The notes: generated from the letters alone by a model not told the origin. Counted from the stretch's first letter, positions 1-7,422 are shown. The stretch: 64,000 nucleotides of DNA from JAWKTT01 sp041398965 (GCA_041398965.1 JAWKTT010000023.1:29780-93779); one strand, 5' to 3'. Translations and numbers: made by a program.

Positions 1-2
1 AT

Positions 3-356
3 GACCTCTTCGCCAAGGGACTTCGCGACATCTTGTCGGACCTCGCCATCGTGCCAACTCCGAAAGGGGTTAGCAGTTCGTCGAGATCGATCACGGTGCA
101 GTTCCTCATCGAGTACGGAAACAGACCAGAAGCCAGCGCGAAGAAAATCCTGCTCCTGATGAGACCCGTCGATGCCTCCACACCCGCCTCTTCCATCGCC
201 CGCAGCATCGATGTCATCCGACACGCCGACGACGATGAGTCCACAATGCGAGATGTGCGGGTCGTGATCGTCACGCTCCCCTGGCCCGAAGAAGACGAGA
301 AGTCGGTCCGCTTTCGACAACAGCTTCAGGATGCAAATCTCGACTTCCCGCAGTAG
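3..356 (+). CDS. C-terminal part of an unrecognised protein (cut by window edge)
   Basis: The reading frame is open from the left edge (codon 1 at base 3) to a TAG at 354-356, giving about 117 residues; a TTG at 33 could serve as an internal start but the frame continues upstream, so the gene most likely begins outside the window. The visible part has alternating beta-like stretches (ITVQFLIEYG, KKILLLMRPVD, VRVVIVTLPWP) and an acidic end. I do not recognise the family. The next gene encodes a J-domain-like protein 88 bases downstream on the same strand, so a chaperone-related role (for example an Hsp70-like partner) is possible, but this is inference from position only. Confidence 0.5.
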   Translation, partial: DLFAKGLRDILSDLAIVPTPKGVSSSSRSITVQFLIEYGNRPEASAKKILLLMRPVDASTPASSIARSIDVIRHADDDESTMRDVRVVIVTLPWPEEDEKSVRFRQQLQDANLDFPQ

Positions 357-444
357 GACATCCCCGAAGTTCAGACCCTGCTCAACGACACGTACCACTC
401 CTCTGTCACCCCCCCCCCCACTTCGATCTCACGGACAATCTCTG

Positions 445-2055
445 ATGGCGGGCGAGCATCTGGCAGACGACTCTCGGAAGTGGCCGAACGATCCGTTTCA
501 GTTACTGGCTGTTCCCCGTTCGGTCGACCGGCGAACGCTGAAACGGGCCTACACATCGCTCATCAAACTCTTTAAGCCGGAACATGCACCGGCCGAGTTT
601 CTGAAGATTCGCGAAGCATACGAACACATCGAACAGATGATCTCGTTTCGCGAACAGTTCGAGGTCGACGACTTGTTCCCTCAAGAGAACGACCACTCGA
701 ACCGTGTCTCGCCCAACATCGAGATCACTCCCAACGAAATCGCTTCAGACGAGATCGAGCTAATTCCAGTTCTCGAGCCTGAGTCCGATCCCGTTTTCGA
801 GTCGGCGGCAAAGGGGGAGGCAACTTCCGAGATCGCAGAGACCGACGAGTTCGAGATTCTCTCACCACCTCCCAGCGACGAACTCGAGACGATCTGGAGG
901 GTCGCCCGTGCGGGTGACTTGGCAACGGCCTATGCTCAACTCCAACAGCTCGCGCTCCGCAGTCAACGAGACGAACTGCTGGCCGAACGACTCTACTGGC
1001 TCCTCAAAATCGACCCCGACCTCGCCCCAGAACGTCGACCGGCTGAGCATCTCATTGACTTTGTCAAATCGTCCCGCCGCTGGTCGAACTTGCACGCACT
1101 CCTAGTCAATGAACTCCGCTTCGATCCCGACGTCGCATTGTCGGAAGCGTATGGAAAACTGATTCGCCCCGATGCCTCAGAGCAGGTGGTCGAAAACCTC
1201 ATCGCCCCCCGCTGGCAAAGGGCTGCCGAGTGTGACCAGTGGTCTGTCATCGAAGCGGACTTCGCCCGTCTCGAATGGCACTATCAGATCGACGCCCCGC
1301 AACTCCTCCTCCGCCTCGACATTCGAGGGGTCGAACTGACCCTCTTCACCCAGCATCCCGACGCCCGCCGGCTGCGTGTTCGACTCCAGAAGCGACTTAA
1401 AGATAGACACGTGGACGCCCTGGATTTCTCCGACGACTTCGACAGACTCGACCTGTTGGTCGCGGTCCAGCAAGAACTCTCTCCAAGCCAACACGACCCA
1501 CCCATGCAGTGGATGATTCATCGTCTACAGACCTTGTTTCAGAGTCTCATCCTGTACGGCCCACAGCAAGCGGCCCGTCCCCTGCAACGCTTTCTGACCG
1601 AGGCGGCCCCTCAGGATCAGTTTGGCCTCGACGCCAACCGGCTCGGCTTACTATCCGTCCGACTCCCGCAGGCGATGTCGCTGTTGTTGTTTCTCATCAA
1701 CCGGCTCTGCCCTGAACAACAAATCACCCACGATGCCGTCGCTCTGGCGATCGCTTTACAACAACGCACTTCGCTCAAGAGGGCAATTCAGAACATCGGG
1801 GTCGAATACTTCGGAAGCCGTTTCATCGTCAGCTCGCCCCGCGTCGTCCCCTTTCGCCAGGAAGTGATCGACATCTGCTTAGAAGAAAACATTCCAATGC
1901 ACGCGGCCCTCGACGCCATCTTCACGAATTACGGCTCAATCGCCCCCTCACTCGCCGAACTCCTCAACTGGATGGCTGAAGCCGACCTTGCCACCCAAGC
2001 CTACATCCAGGGGATGCACTACCTCTGGAAGACCATCACCCCCACCTGGCTATAA
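445..2055 (+). CDS. J-domain-like protein with degenerate HPD motif
   Basis: The 536-residue product starts with a J-domain-like segment (about residues 12-60): NDPFQLLAVP, then a basic helix (RTLKRAYTSLIKLFK) and FLKIREAYEHIE, the arrangement of helices II and III in DnaJ proteins. The HPD tripeptide between these helices, which normally stimulates Hsp70 ATPase, is replaced by KPE. An acidic low-complexity linker follows (residues about 80-150), then a long, probably helical region with no family I can name. I chose ATG 445 because the open frame upstream (from 331) crosses a C-rich tract and overlaps the previous gene, while MAGEHL... leads directly into the J-like part. It probably forms an operon with the preceding gene fragment. 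Function likely protein quality control or assembly; confidence moderate. Confidence 0.7.
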   Translation: MAGEHLADDSRKWPNDPFQLLAVPRSVDRRTLKRAYTSLIKLFKPEHAPAEFLKIREAYEHIEQMISFREQFEVDDLFPQENDHSNRVSPNIEITPNEIASDEIELIPVLEPESDPVFESAAKGEATSEIAETDEFEILSPPPSDELETIWRVARAGDLATAYAQLQQLALRSQRDELLAERLYWLLKIDPDLAPERRPAEHLIDFVKSSRRWSNLHALLVNELRFDPDVALSEAYGKLIRPDASEQVVENLIAPRWQRAAECDQWSVIEADFARLEWHYQIDAPQLLLRLDIRGVELTLFTQHPDARRLRVRLQKRLKDRHVDALDFSDDFDRLDLLVAVQQELSPSQHDPPMQWMIHRLQTLFQSLILYGPQQAARPLQRFLTEAAPQDQFGLDANRLGLLSVRLPQAMSLLLFLINRLCPEQQITHDAVALAIALQQRTSLKRAIQNIGVEYFGSRFIVSSPRVVPFRQEVIDICLEENIPMHAALDAIFTNYGSIAPSLAELLNWMAEADLATQAYIQGMHYLWKTITPTWL

Positions 2056-2091
2056 TTCTCTTCACGCTAGCATTCCTGCCTGTTCGCACCT

Positions 2092-2200
2092 TAACACCCT
2101 GTTGAAAACAACCGTGGGTCAGATTTCCAATCTGACAACAGCAACTCGTACACTGCATTACCTAAACATCAAACGACACCAAGTCCGACTGAACCCCCCA
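2092..2200. repeat. Dispersed 130-bp element, partial copy
   Basis: It begins with TAACACCCTGTTGAAAACAA and contains the hairpin GGTCAGATTTCCAATCTGAC, followed by the conserved ACTCGTACACT and CATCAAACGACACCA segments seen in the other copies. The second half (second hairpin and right terminal repeat) is not recognisable, so this copy is decayed or truncated. Confidence 0.65.
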
Positions 2201-2627
2201 CAACTGCCCGGCACGATTCTTCACTTAAGGTTAACCCACACCTCTCCCTCTCCCCCACTGTCGACGCTCCTACACTCTATGACCTTCCAGTTGGGGGCGA
2301 GGGGGATTTCGGTTCGAGTCTTGCTCTGTAATCGAGTCTGATTCTGCAACATCCACGCGCCTGTTTGTCGCCTTTCGCTCCGCGAAAGCAGCGCCCCTTT
2401 CGCGGAGCGAAAGGCGACTATGATTGCGGCCACAAGCCGCGCGGGGCATCCACTTCGCCCACTTCGCAAGACGACCGCATGAGCGTCTACCGCTCCCCCC
2501 TCATCCCAACCTTCTCCTCCGTGTGAACGTCGGCTGAAGTCGCACGTCGATCACGTTGGAGCAGGAACCCCGCGTCGGCTGACGCCTCCAAAACCTTTGT
2601 GCCGCACAATATTTGGGTTATCAAGCC

Positions 2628-2760
2628 TAACACCCCCTTGAAACAACCGTGGGTCAGATTTCTAATCTGACAAGTGCAACTCGTACACTTTGATCCGAAA
2701 CATCAAACGGCACCATGGCAGGCTAGAAAGCCTGCCCCACGATTTTCAACTGGCTCTTAG
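2628..2760. repeat. Dispersed 130-bp element, complete copy
   Basis: Left end TAACACCCCCTTGAAA and right end TTTTCAACTGGCTCTTAG form imperfect terminal inverted repeats. Inside are two hairpins: GGTCAGATTTCTAATCTGAC and GGCAGGCTAGAAAGCCTGCC, joined by a conserved linker containing CATCAAACGGCACCATG. The same layout recurs at 6971-7105, 38765-38896 and 56262-56391. No coding capacity; it looks like a MITE or an IS-derived non-autonomous element. Confidence 0.75.
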
Positions 2761-2974
2761 TCGACAACCTTCAAACCGTCCACCTGTCTCCCCTTGCCGT
2801 TGCACTTTCTGAAGAATAGAATCTCCACCGTCGCCAGTTCCCATTGGTCGATAAGGACTTCTCCCAAATCTCAACCCCCGGCCCCTCCAACAACAAGTCC
2901 CATTAGACAGAATCAACGCCAAATCAAAAGGCAGATGACTTCTGTATGAAAACAAGTTATTTGCGAAAGCCATT

Positions 2975-3430
2975 GTGTACCTCAAGACGAACTCCAATCT
3001 GGACTTTGCAGAGATTGCCTCACGGCTCGTTCCAGATGCGACACCCGATTCTCTCGAACACGACTCCGAAAACGTCTTTGAGTGGATGTGGTTGAACATC
3101 AATGACATCCCATTCGCATTGAACGTTTCTCGCGAACACGGATGGGCCGACATCGACGACGAAGTTGAATCCACCGTCTCGCTCGAAGAATTGAGAACAC
3201 TCGTGAAACCAGGTGCCGTTTACATGTCCGGTTGGGAGCGTTCGACAGATACTTACATCAATGAATTGCCGGAATGGTTGCCGCAGTTCGTGGCAAACCA
3301 GCTTCATGCCGATGTCTTTGTGTACAAAGGCCGTATCAATGTAGAAACTCCAGACGGGAAGCCGGTCTCCGTGGTCCGTCCGCGATCGGGAAACGCAAAT
3401 AATCATGCGGTGAACGGGAGCCGCCGGTGA
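2975..3430 (+). CDS. Hypothetical small protein (cassette-like gene)
   Basis: A 151-residue soluble, acidic protein without signal peptide or membrane segment. I do not recognise the family. The start is uncertain: GTG 2975 has no clear ribosome-binding site, and the frame is open about 30 bases further upstream without an ATG, so the true 5' end may have been lost or the gene may rely on a weak start. Its TGA stop (3428-3430) lies inside the first attC-like palindrome (3393-3487), the usual arrangement of an integron gene cassette. It is followed by three other small plus-strand genes, each separated by the same type of palindrome. The beginning (VYLKTNSNLDFAEIASRL) resembles small immunity-type proteins in general character, but this is only an impression. 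Confidence 0.6.
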   Translation: MYLKTNSNLDFAEIASRLVPDATPDSLEHDSENVFEWMWLNINDIPFALNVSREHGWADIDDEVESTVSLEELRTLVKPGAVYMSGWERSTDTYINELPEWLPQFVANQLHADVFVYKGRINVETPDGKPVSVVRPRSGNANNHAVNGSRR

Positions 3431-3487
3431 CGCGTGTTTTGAAATCATAGTTTTTCGGCGGCGGCCCCGTTACCGCTGTCGTTCGCC
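3393..3487. repeat. attC-like imperfect palindrome, site A
   Basis: The left arm (3407-3426, GCGGTGAACGGGAGCCGCCG) pairs with the right arm (3456-3476, CGGCGGCGGCCCCGTTACCGC) with a few bulges, and an outer pair is formed by CGCAAAT near 3394 and GTTCGCC at 3481-3487. The two-stem layout (outer 7-base box, bulge, inner box, variable loop) is that of integron attC sites. The outer box GTTCGCC matches the attC consensus GTTRRRY at five of seven positions only. The stop codon of the preceding gene lies inside the site and the next ATG is 18 bases after it. Confidence 0.55.
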
Positions 3488-3504
3488 AGGATAGTCCACT
3501 CGCC

Positions 3505-3831
3505 ATGCCAAACACCGCGAAGATCATCGGCGTTCACGAAATCGAAGCAGACGAAACTGTCTACCTGATCGAGATTGAGGTGACTGGTGACGCCGACCAG
3601 TTCGACTTCGGCGATCTGACGCAGGTAGATGCAAATGCCCCCCGCGACAATTGGCAGTCCGCCTATGACGAACGCGAAATTGATTCTCCGAAAGACGCGC
3701 GTCGATTTGCGTTCTTCTTTCACTATCTGGATTTCCACTCGCCAGTGATCACATCTTTTGGCGAGATTCCAGTTCCGGGACCGACACCGATTCCGGAGCG
3801 ATTGCGTAGAATCGAATACGAGGCTCCTTGA
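3505..3831 (+). CDS. Hypothetical small protein (cassette-like gene)
   Basis: A 108-residue acidic protein (MPNTAKIIGVHEIEADETVY...), no signal peptide, no membrane segment, no cysteine-rich motif. I do not recognise it. The ATG at 3505 lies 18 bases downstream of the GTTCGCC box of site A and there is no strong ribosome-binding site; the stop is 66 bases before site B. The segment between the two GTTCGCC boxes (3488-3987) is exactly 500 bases long, a plausible complete cassette. Content of charged and aromatic residues near its C-terminus (FAFFFHYLDFHSPV) suggests a folded domain rather than a chance frame. Confidence 0.6.
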   Translation: MPNTAKIIGVHEIEADETVYLIEIEVTGDADQFDFGDLTQVDANAPRDNWQSAYDEREIDSPKDARRFAFFFHYLDFHSPVITSFGEIPVPGPTPIPERLRRIEYEAP

Positions 3832-3896
3832 CCAATGCCAGACGAGCCTTCCGGCAACTGAATGATGCCTGCAGTTTCCGAAAGAACCAAGATGTT

Positions 3897-3987
3897 GGCG
3901 AATCATCACATGCACGGGAGCGGCGGTGGCCAGCGGGTTTTTAGATCAACGTCAACTCCCGCCGCCCCGTGATGCGGGTCGTTCGCC
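3897..3987. repeat. attC-like imperfect palindrome, site B
   Basis: Outer boxes GGCGAAT (3897-3903) and GTTCGCC (3981-3987) are complementary except for one base; the inner arms CATGCACGGGAGCGGCGG (from 3909) and CCCGCCGCCCCGTGATGC (from 3958) pair with small bulges around a loop of about 30 bases. Size (91 bp) and two-box layout are the same as in sites A and C. Confidence 0.6.
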
Positions 3988-3998
3988 AGCAGCAATCG

Positions 3999-4679
3999 AT
4001 GCGAAACCTAATTGTAATCGTCGCCGCAATTGTAACCGGATGCTCTGGTGAGTCTGCACGTCCGCCAGTTCCGGAATCATCTGATGTAGCCACAGTCCCA
4101 ATACCAAGTATCACGCAGCAAGACACGACCGACACTGCCATTACCAAGGAGTACCCAACAATGCGTGATGAACTGATTCAGTTTATCCAATCTCCCGATC
4201 GTGACTCGTATCTCGCGTTTCGCCGCAAGATCATCGAATCGAACTCCTACGAACCATATTCCGACGAGATCGATACAGCAGGTGAGCTTTACGAACAAGA
4301 AAAGATCGAAGAAGCACGGGAGACTCTCCAGAGCGCAATGCCAAACCTCATGCTAAGCCCGCGTGCGCATCAGTTACTGGGTTTCCTACACCACAAACTC
4401 GGCAATGAACAAGCCGCACAAATGGAAATGATGATTGGGCACGCATGCACAGAAGGAATTCTCGCGTCTGGAGACGGATCTAAAGATCGACCATTCATAG
4501 TCAGTCGCACGTCAGACGAACACGACGTGATTGACCATCTCGGCAAGCAACTCAAACAGCAGTCGCTCAGCCACAGCGGCGACTCACATCTTGATTTAAT
4601 TGAATGCACGGACGGTTCAGAATACTGGTTCGACATTACGGACGCGTACAATCAGCTTTCAAAGTCCTTCGGAGAATAA
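3999..4679 (+). CDS. Predicted lipoprotein, unknown function (cassette-like gene)
   Basis: A 226-residue protein with an N-terminal signal peptide ending in a lipobox (MRNLIVIVAAIVTGC, lipidated Cys15), so it is expected to be anchored in a membrane facing the periplasm. The mature part has a Ser/Pro/Thr-rich linker, a helical segment with TPR-like spacing (LYEQEKIEEARETLQSAMPN, then HQLLGFLHHKLGNEQAAQMEMM at about residues 94-150) and an acidic C-terminal domain. I chose ATG 3999, 12 bases after site B, because it gives a clean signal peptide; the ATG at 3972 would put charged residues before it and lies inside the palindrome. The TAA stop is four bases before site C. Family not recognised. 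Confidence 0.65.
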   Translation: MRNLIVIVAAIVTGCSGESARPPVPESSDVATVPIPSITQQDTTDTAITKEYPTMRDELIQFIQSPDRDSYLAFRRKIIESNSYEPYSDEIDTAGELYEQEKIEEARETLQSAMPNLMLSPRAHQLLGFLHHKLGNEQAAQMEMMIGHACTEGILASGDGSKDRPFIVSRTSDEHDVIDHLGKQLKQQSLSHSGDSHLDLIECTDGSEYWFDITDAYNQLSKSFGE

Positions 4680-4682
4680 TCT

Positions 4683-4773
4683 GGCGAACAAACCGTTGGA
4701 CGCGGAGCCGCCGTTCGCGTTGCTCCTGGAGACAATGTTGATTGGCGGCGGCCCGGTCACGCAATCGTTCGCC
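4683..4773. repeat. attC-like imperfect palindrome, site C
   Basis: The outer boxes GGCGAAC (4683-4689) and GTTCGCC (4767-4773) are perfectly complementary. Inner arms GGACGCGGAGCCGCCG (from 4698) and CGGCGGCCCGGTCACGC (from 4746) pair with bulged bases. Length 91 bp, the same as site B. It starts four bases after the stop of the lipoprotein gene. This is the cleanest of the sites and defines the outer box for the set. Confidence 0.65.
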
Positions 4774-4806
4774 GTCATCAATGCCAGCACCGCAAGGATC
4801 GTCACA

Positions 4807-5070
4807 ATGAAAGCCCTCCTGTCGACGACAGTCTCTGCGTTTGCATTCGCCACACTTGGTCTGATCGCCGCATTTGGCATTGCGATGTTCGCTCCGACGC
4901 CTCCGTCACAGCGGCCTGACTTCGAGCGAACAATGTTCATTGTTCTGCCCCTTGCCGGCTCTGCCATTGGCTGGTTCATTGCCTACCTGGCGACTCCTTT
5001 CGACAACGAACAATCGAAGCCTCCAACGGCTGTCCGAATTTCGAAAGATCAACAACACAATGCCGCCTGA
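4807..5070 (+). CDS. Small two-helix membrane protein (cassette-like gene)
   Basis: An 87-residue protein with two predicted membrane helices (about residues 3-27, TTVSAFAFATLGLIAAFGIA, and 40-60, TMFIVLPLAGSAIGWFIAYL) and a short hydrophilic tail. Family not recognised. ATG 4807 is preferred over the longer open frame because everything upstream belongs to site C and its flank. No attC-like palindrome follows it directly; the DNA after the stop leads into the first copy of the 185-bp direct repeat (5215-5401), which may have disrupted the expected downstream site. Confidence 0.6.
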   Translation: MKALLSTTVSAFAFATLGLIAAFGIAMFAPTPPSQRPDFERTMFIVLPLAGSAIGWFIAYLATPFDNEQSKPPTAVRISKDQQHNAA

Positions 5071-5214
5071 ATCCATCACACGCGCCCGTGAGCAGGATGG
5101 CCATGGGATCATGACGTGCCCCACAAAAATGAATTCACAACGACTGTCAGGCGGAACAGAAAGCGTACACGTGAAGGCAACGACATGATATAAGCCGGTT
5201 GGCGGTCAGTCTCC

Positions 5215-5401
5215 GTAGGTCTGGCTCCTGTCTGCCTTCCTGTGCCTGGGTGTTTCGTCGCTCTGCGGCTGCGGAGACATGGGAGCGATCGGTCGTTCGA
5301 CTTATCGCTTTTGACACTTTGTGTTCGACAGACAATCGGGCGTCTTGAAGCGAAATGCAGCCATTCCCCTTGCATGAAGGCTCGATTGCCACTAACAATC
5401 C
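5215..5401. repeat. 185-bp direct repeat, left copy
   Basis: It begins at GTAGGTCTGGCTC and ends near AACAATCC. It matches 6784-6968 almost base for base (differences include a three-base length change near the start and a handful of substitutions such as TGCCTGGG/TGTCTGGG and CTGCGGCT/CTGCGGTT). The conserved core contains GGAGACATGGGAGCGATCGG and GACAATCGGGCGTCTTGAAG. No credible gene inside. Together the two copies bracket the TIR-SLOG gene. Confidence 0.85.
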
Positions 5402-5530
5402 CAAAAGGAAGTCAGGCAGGAGCCTGACCTACCTGAACTATGATGTGTCCATCACGAACCCTTCAAAGAAATACCGAAATCCAACACAAGGGACTCGCAC
5501 CCCAAAACCTCACACCCCTGCCGGGCGTAC

Positions 5531-5609
5531 CGTGAACCAGAGCGGCGAATTCGGGGGAAATCTCAAGTCAACGCGTAACGTCGCCGCCCGGTTACGCTGG
5601 ACGTTAGAT
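5531..5609. repeat. attC-like palindrome with canonical GTTAGAT box, site D
   Basis: The arms CGTGAACCAGAGCGGCGA (5531-5548) and TCGCCGCCCGGTTACG (5581-5596) pair, and the site ends in GTTAGAT (5603-5609), which fits the integron consensus GTTRRRY exactly. A matching outer left box (ATCTAAC) is not visible next to the left arm, so the site may be a hybrid or damaged by the upstream insertion. The TIR-SLOG ATG starts 10 bases after it. Confidence 0.45.
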
Positions 5610-5619
5610 TGCAGGAGCC

Positions 5620-6630
5620 ATGATGGTCAGCGCTTTCCTGAGCCACTCAAGCGTCGACAAGCCGTTCGCACGAAGGCTGACTGGCGACCTTCGCGCGAAT
5701 CGAATCGACGTTTGGCTCGACGAAGAGCAAATCAGGCCGGGACAGTCGATTGTTGGGCGAATCAACGACGGTTTGGCAAAGAACGAATTCGTACTACTGG
5801 CCGTCTCGAAGAGCTTTCTCGCCTCCGAATGGGCTACTTGGGAAACCAATACGTCCGTTACAAGTTCAGTTAACAAAAAGTCTGCATCAGTCATTCCTCT
5901 TCTTATTGACGATGTCTGGGATTCGGTTCCGCCGTTACTCGCCGACAAGCTCTATATTGACTTTCGCAGGCATGGAAACATCGTCGATTATCGCCACTCG
6001 CTCGGACAGTTGACGAGAGTGCTCACCGGCACTTCCACGCCCCCGAAACTCAACAAGCCCTATCCCACAGTAATGGTTACCGGTGGACGCGATCCCAGAC
6101 ACAACGCGATCGCTTTTGAGGCTGCTTATGAGTTCGGAAGGCTGATTGGTGGGCATGACTATCTCGCAATGTCGGGCACGGCGCTTGGCGTAGATGAACA
6201 TTTCGCGCGAGGTGTGACTGAGTCACTCAATCACCGTTCTAAAGATCCGCGAAACTTTCTTACGTGCTATTACGGGCGAGGCCGCTCTGCAAATCATTCT
6301 TTCGGTACACAGATTGAGTCTGCCTACGCCAAGCGAGAAGAAGGTGTTCCGGAACTAATTACTGATGCGGATATTGTCGTCCTCTGTGGTGGGAGCAAGA
6401 ATACGCAATACGCAGGTGTGCTCGCGATGCTCGAGAATAAAGTCGTCCTGCCCATGGCGGCCACTGAGGGGGCGGCTAAGGATGTTCACAATCTCATTCG
6501 GGGTCGTTTCGAAAAGACATTTGGCAGCACTATAGCGAAGGCGCAGTTCATGGCTCTGGCAAACACCAACGGTAGTTCAGCGGACTTTGCACAAACATGT
6601 TTCCTCCTTCTTCGAAGTTTTGTGTCGTAG
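5620..6630 (+). CDS. TIR-SLOG fusion protein, candidate anti-phage NADase
   Basis: A 336-residue protein with two domains. Residues about 3-135 form a TIR domain: FLSHSSVDKPFARRL at the start, VWLDEEQIRPG, and SEWATWE containing the putative NAD-hydrolysing glutamate (E75) in the S-x-W-x-x-x-E context typical of enzymatic TIRs. Residues about 148-320 look like a SLOG (Rossmann-type nucleotide-binding) domain: VMVTGGRD (151-158), SGTALGVDEHFARG (185-198) and DIVVLCGGSK (251-260). TIR proteins cleave NAD+, and SLOG domains in Thoeris ThsA bind TIR-made cyclic nucleotides, so one chain may combine sensor and effector; this is inference. AGGAG lies 5 bases before a second ATG at 5623, which may be the true start. 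The gene sits behind site D and between direct repeats. Confidence 0.85.
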   Translation: MMVSAFLSHSSVDKPFARRLTGDLRANRIDVWLDEEQIRPGQSIVGRINDGLAKNEFVLLAVSKSFLASEWATWETNTSVTSSVNKKSASVIPLLIDDVWDSVPPLLADKLYIDFRRHGNIVDYRHSLGQLTRVLTGTSTPPKLNKPYPTVMVTGGRDPRHNAIAFEAAYEFGRLIGGHDYLAMSGTALGVDEHFARGVTESLNHRSKDPRNFLTCYYGRGRSANHSFGTQIESAYAKREEGVPELITDADIVVLCGGSKNTQYAGVLAMLENKVVLPMAATEGAAKDVHNLIRGRFEKTFGSTIAKAQFMALANTNGSSADFAQTCFLLLRSFVS

Positions 6631-6783
6631 ATCCTGGAAAACAGCCTAAATCGGTTAAGGGTTATCCTTGCGGATGACTCTCCCCACACCACCAGACATG
6701 AGGGTCCGTCAGTGTGCTTTCTTTGGGGGCGGTTTCGCGAGGGTGAGCAAGCTGGGCTCACAACGTCTGTAAGCTGAGTTCGA
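6631..6783. other. Short spacer after TIR-SLOG gene, nothing recognised
   Basis: No gene, clear hairpin terminator or attC-like palindrome was found between the TIR-SLOG stop codon and the right direct-repeat copy. GCCTAAAT near 6647 faintly resembles an attC left box, but no complementary partner is visible at the expected distance. Confidence 0.4.
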
Positions 6784-6968
6784 GTAGGTCTCGCTCTGTC
6801 TGCCTTCCTGTGTCTGGGTGTTTCGTCGCTCTGCGGTTGCGGAGACATGGGAGCGATCGGTCGTTCGACTTATCGCTTTTGACACTTTGTGTTCGACAGA
6901 CAATCGGGCGTCTTGAAGCGAAATGCAGCCATCCCCCTTGCATGAAGGCTCGAGTGTCATCAACAATC
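6784..6968. repeat. 185-bp direct repeat, right copy
   Basis: Nearly identical in sequence and orientation to 5215-5401. It lies 153 bases downstream of the TIR-SLOG stop and directly abuts a copy of the 130-bp dispersed element (6971-7105). The segment between the two copies (5402-6783, about 1.4 kb) holds only the TIR-SLOG gene, so recombination between the copies would remove that gene. Confidence 0.85.
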
Positions 6969-6970
6969 CT

Positions 6971-7105
6971 TAGTAGCCTGTTGAACAACGTGCGGTAGAC
7001 TTTCCAGTCTGACGTGGTGCCGCTTGGTGTCTCGAAAGAGAGGGTTCGAGATGCTCTTGTCAGATTGGAAAATCTGACCCACGGCCGTTTTCAACGGGTT
7101 GTTAG
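6971..7105. repeat. Dispersed 130-bp element, complete copy (inverted orientation)
   Basis: Ends are TAGTAGCCTGTTGAACAAC and GTTTTCAACGGGTTGTTAG. Relative to the copy at 2628 the two hairpins appear in the opposite order: AGACTTTCCAGTCT near 7000 first, then GTCAGATTGGAAAATCTGAC at 7058-7077. The linker carries the reverse complement of the conserved CATCAAACGGCACCATG segment in diverged form (GTGGTGCCGCTTGGTGTCTC). Confidence 0.75.
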
Positions 7106-7179
7106 AGGAAGCCATCTATGAGCTTGACCTATATGAACTGCTATACGGATTCGCATTTTACAATTGAAAAGAGAGTAAC

Positions 7180-7419
7180 GTGATGCAAAGCACATTCGAT
7201 CAATTCAAGTCTGCATTGACGGCTGGTTGTTCAGAGCAAGAGTTCCTGGCCATGAGATGCCCAATCTGTTCGTCGGGATTAGATTTGAGAGTCCATCCTG
7301 ACGGCATGGTTTTTTTTGTCCGATGTCAAGTTAGTCGCTGTCACTTGAGCATGCACGGAGTATCCAAGACACCTCCGGAATGGTGGTCGGATCGCGTTGA
7401 ATCACTGGGGTGGTATTAG
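7180..7419 (+). CDS. Small zinc-ribbon-like protein, unknown function
   Basis: A 79-residue protein with CPICSS (residues 27-30, C-x2-C) followed 20 residues later by CQVSRC, a spacing expected for a small zinc-binding fold. Aromatic residues cluster at the end (PPEWWSDRVESLGWY). ATG 7180 and 7183 are both possible; GAGAGTAACGTG precedes them. The local A+T content upstream is higher than in the surrounding genes, which fits an acquired gene. Followed at once by a hairpin (7423-7439). Family not recognised. Confidence 0.6.
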   Translation: MMQSTFDQFKSALTAGCSEQEFLAMRCPICSSGLDLRVHPDGMVFFVRCQVSRCHLSMHGVSKTPPEWWSDRVESLGWY

Positions 7420-7422
7420 TGT

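Larger units (their letters stand above)
2056..2974. other. Gene-free interval built of dispersed repeat fragments
   Basis: No convincing gene is visible across these 919 bases. The interval contains two copies of the 130-bp dispersed element (2092-2200, partial, and 2628-2760, complete), fragments of the second repeat family (about 2218-2310 and 2480-2590), and an inverted repeat around 2365-2415 where GTCGCCTTTCGCTCCGCGAA is followed by its reverse complement (GGAGCGAAAGGCGAC) after a few bases. The last 210 bases before the next gene show no recognisable motif. The density of repeats suggests a landing zone for small mobile elements at the left border of the accessory stretch. Confidence 0.6.

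Noticed and set aside
5461..5520. Possible tRNA 3' fragment (GGGACTCGCACCCC resembles a reverse T-arm)
   Set aside because: The T-loop consensus is broken and no acceptor stem, anticodon arm or D-arm can be drawn; no intact tRNA gene was found in the window.
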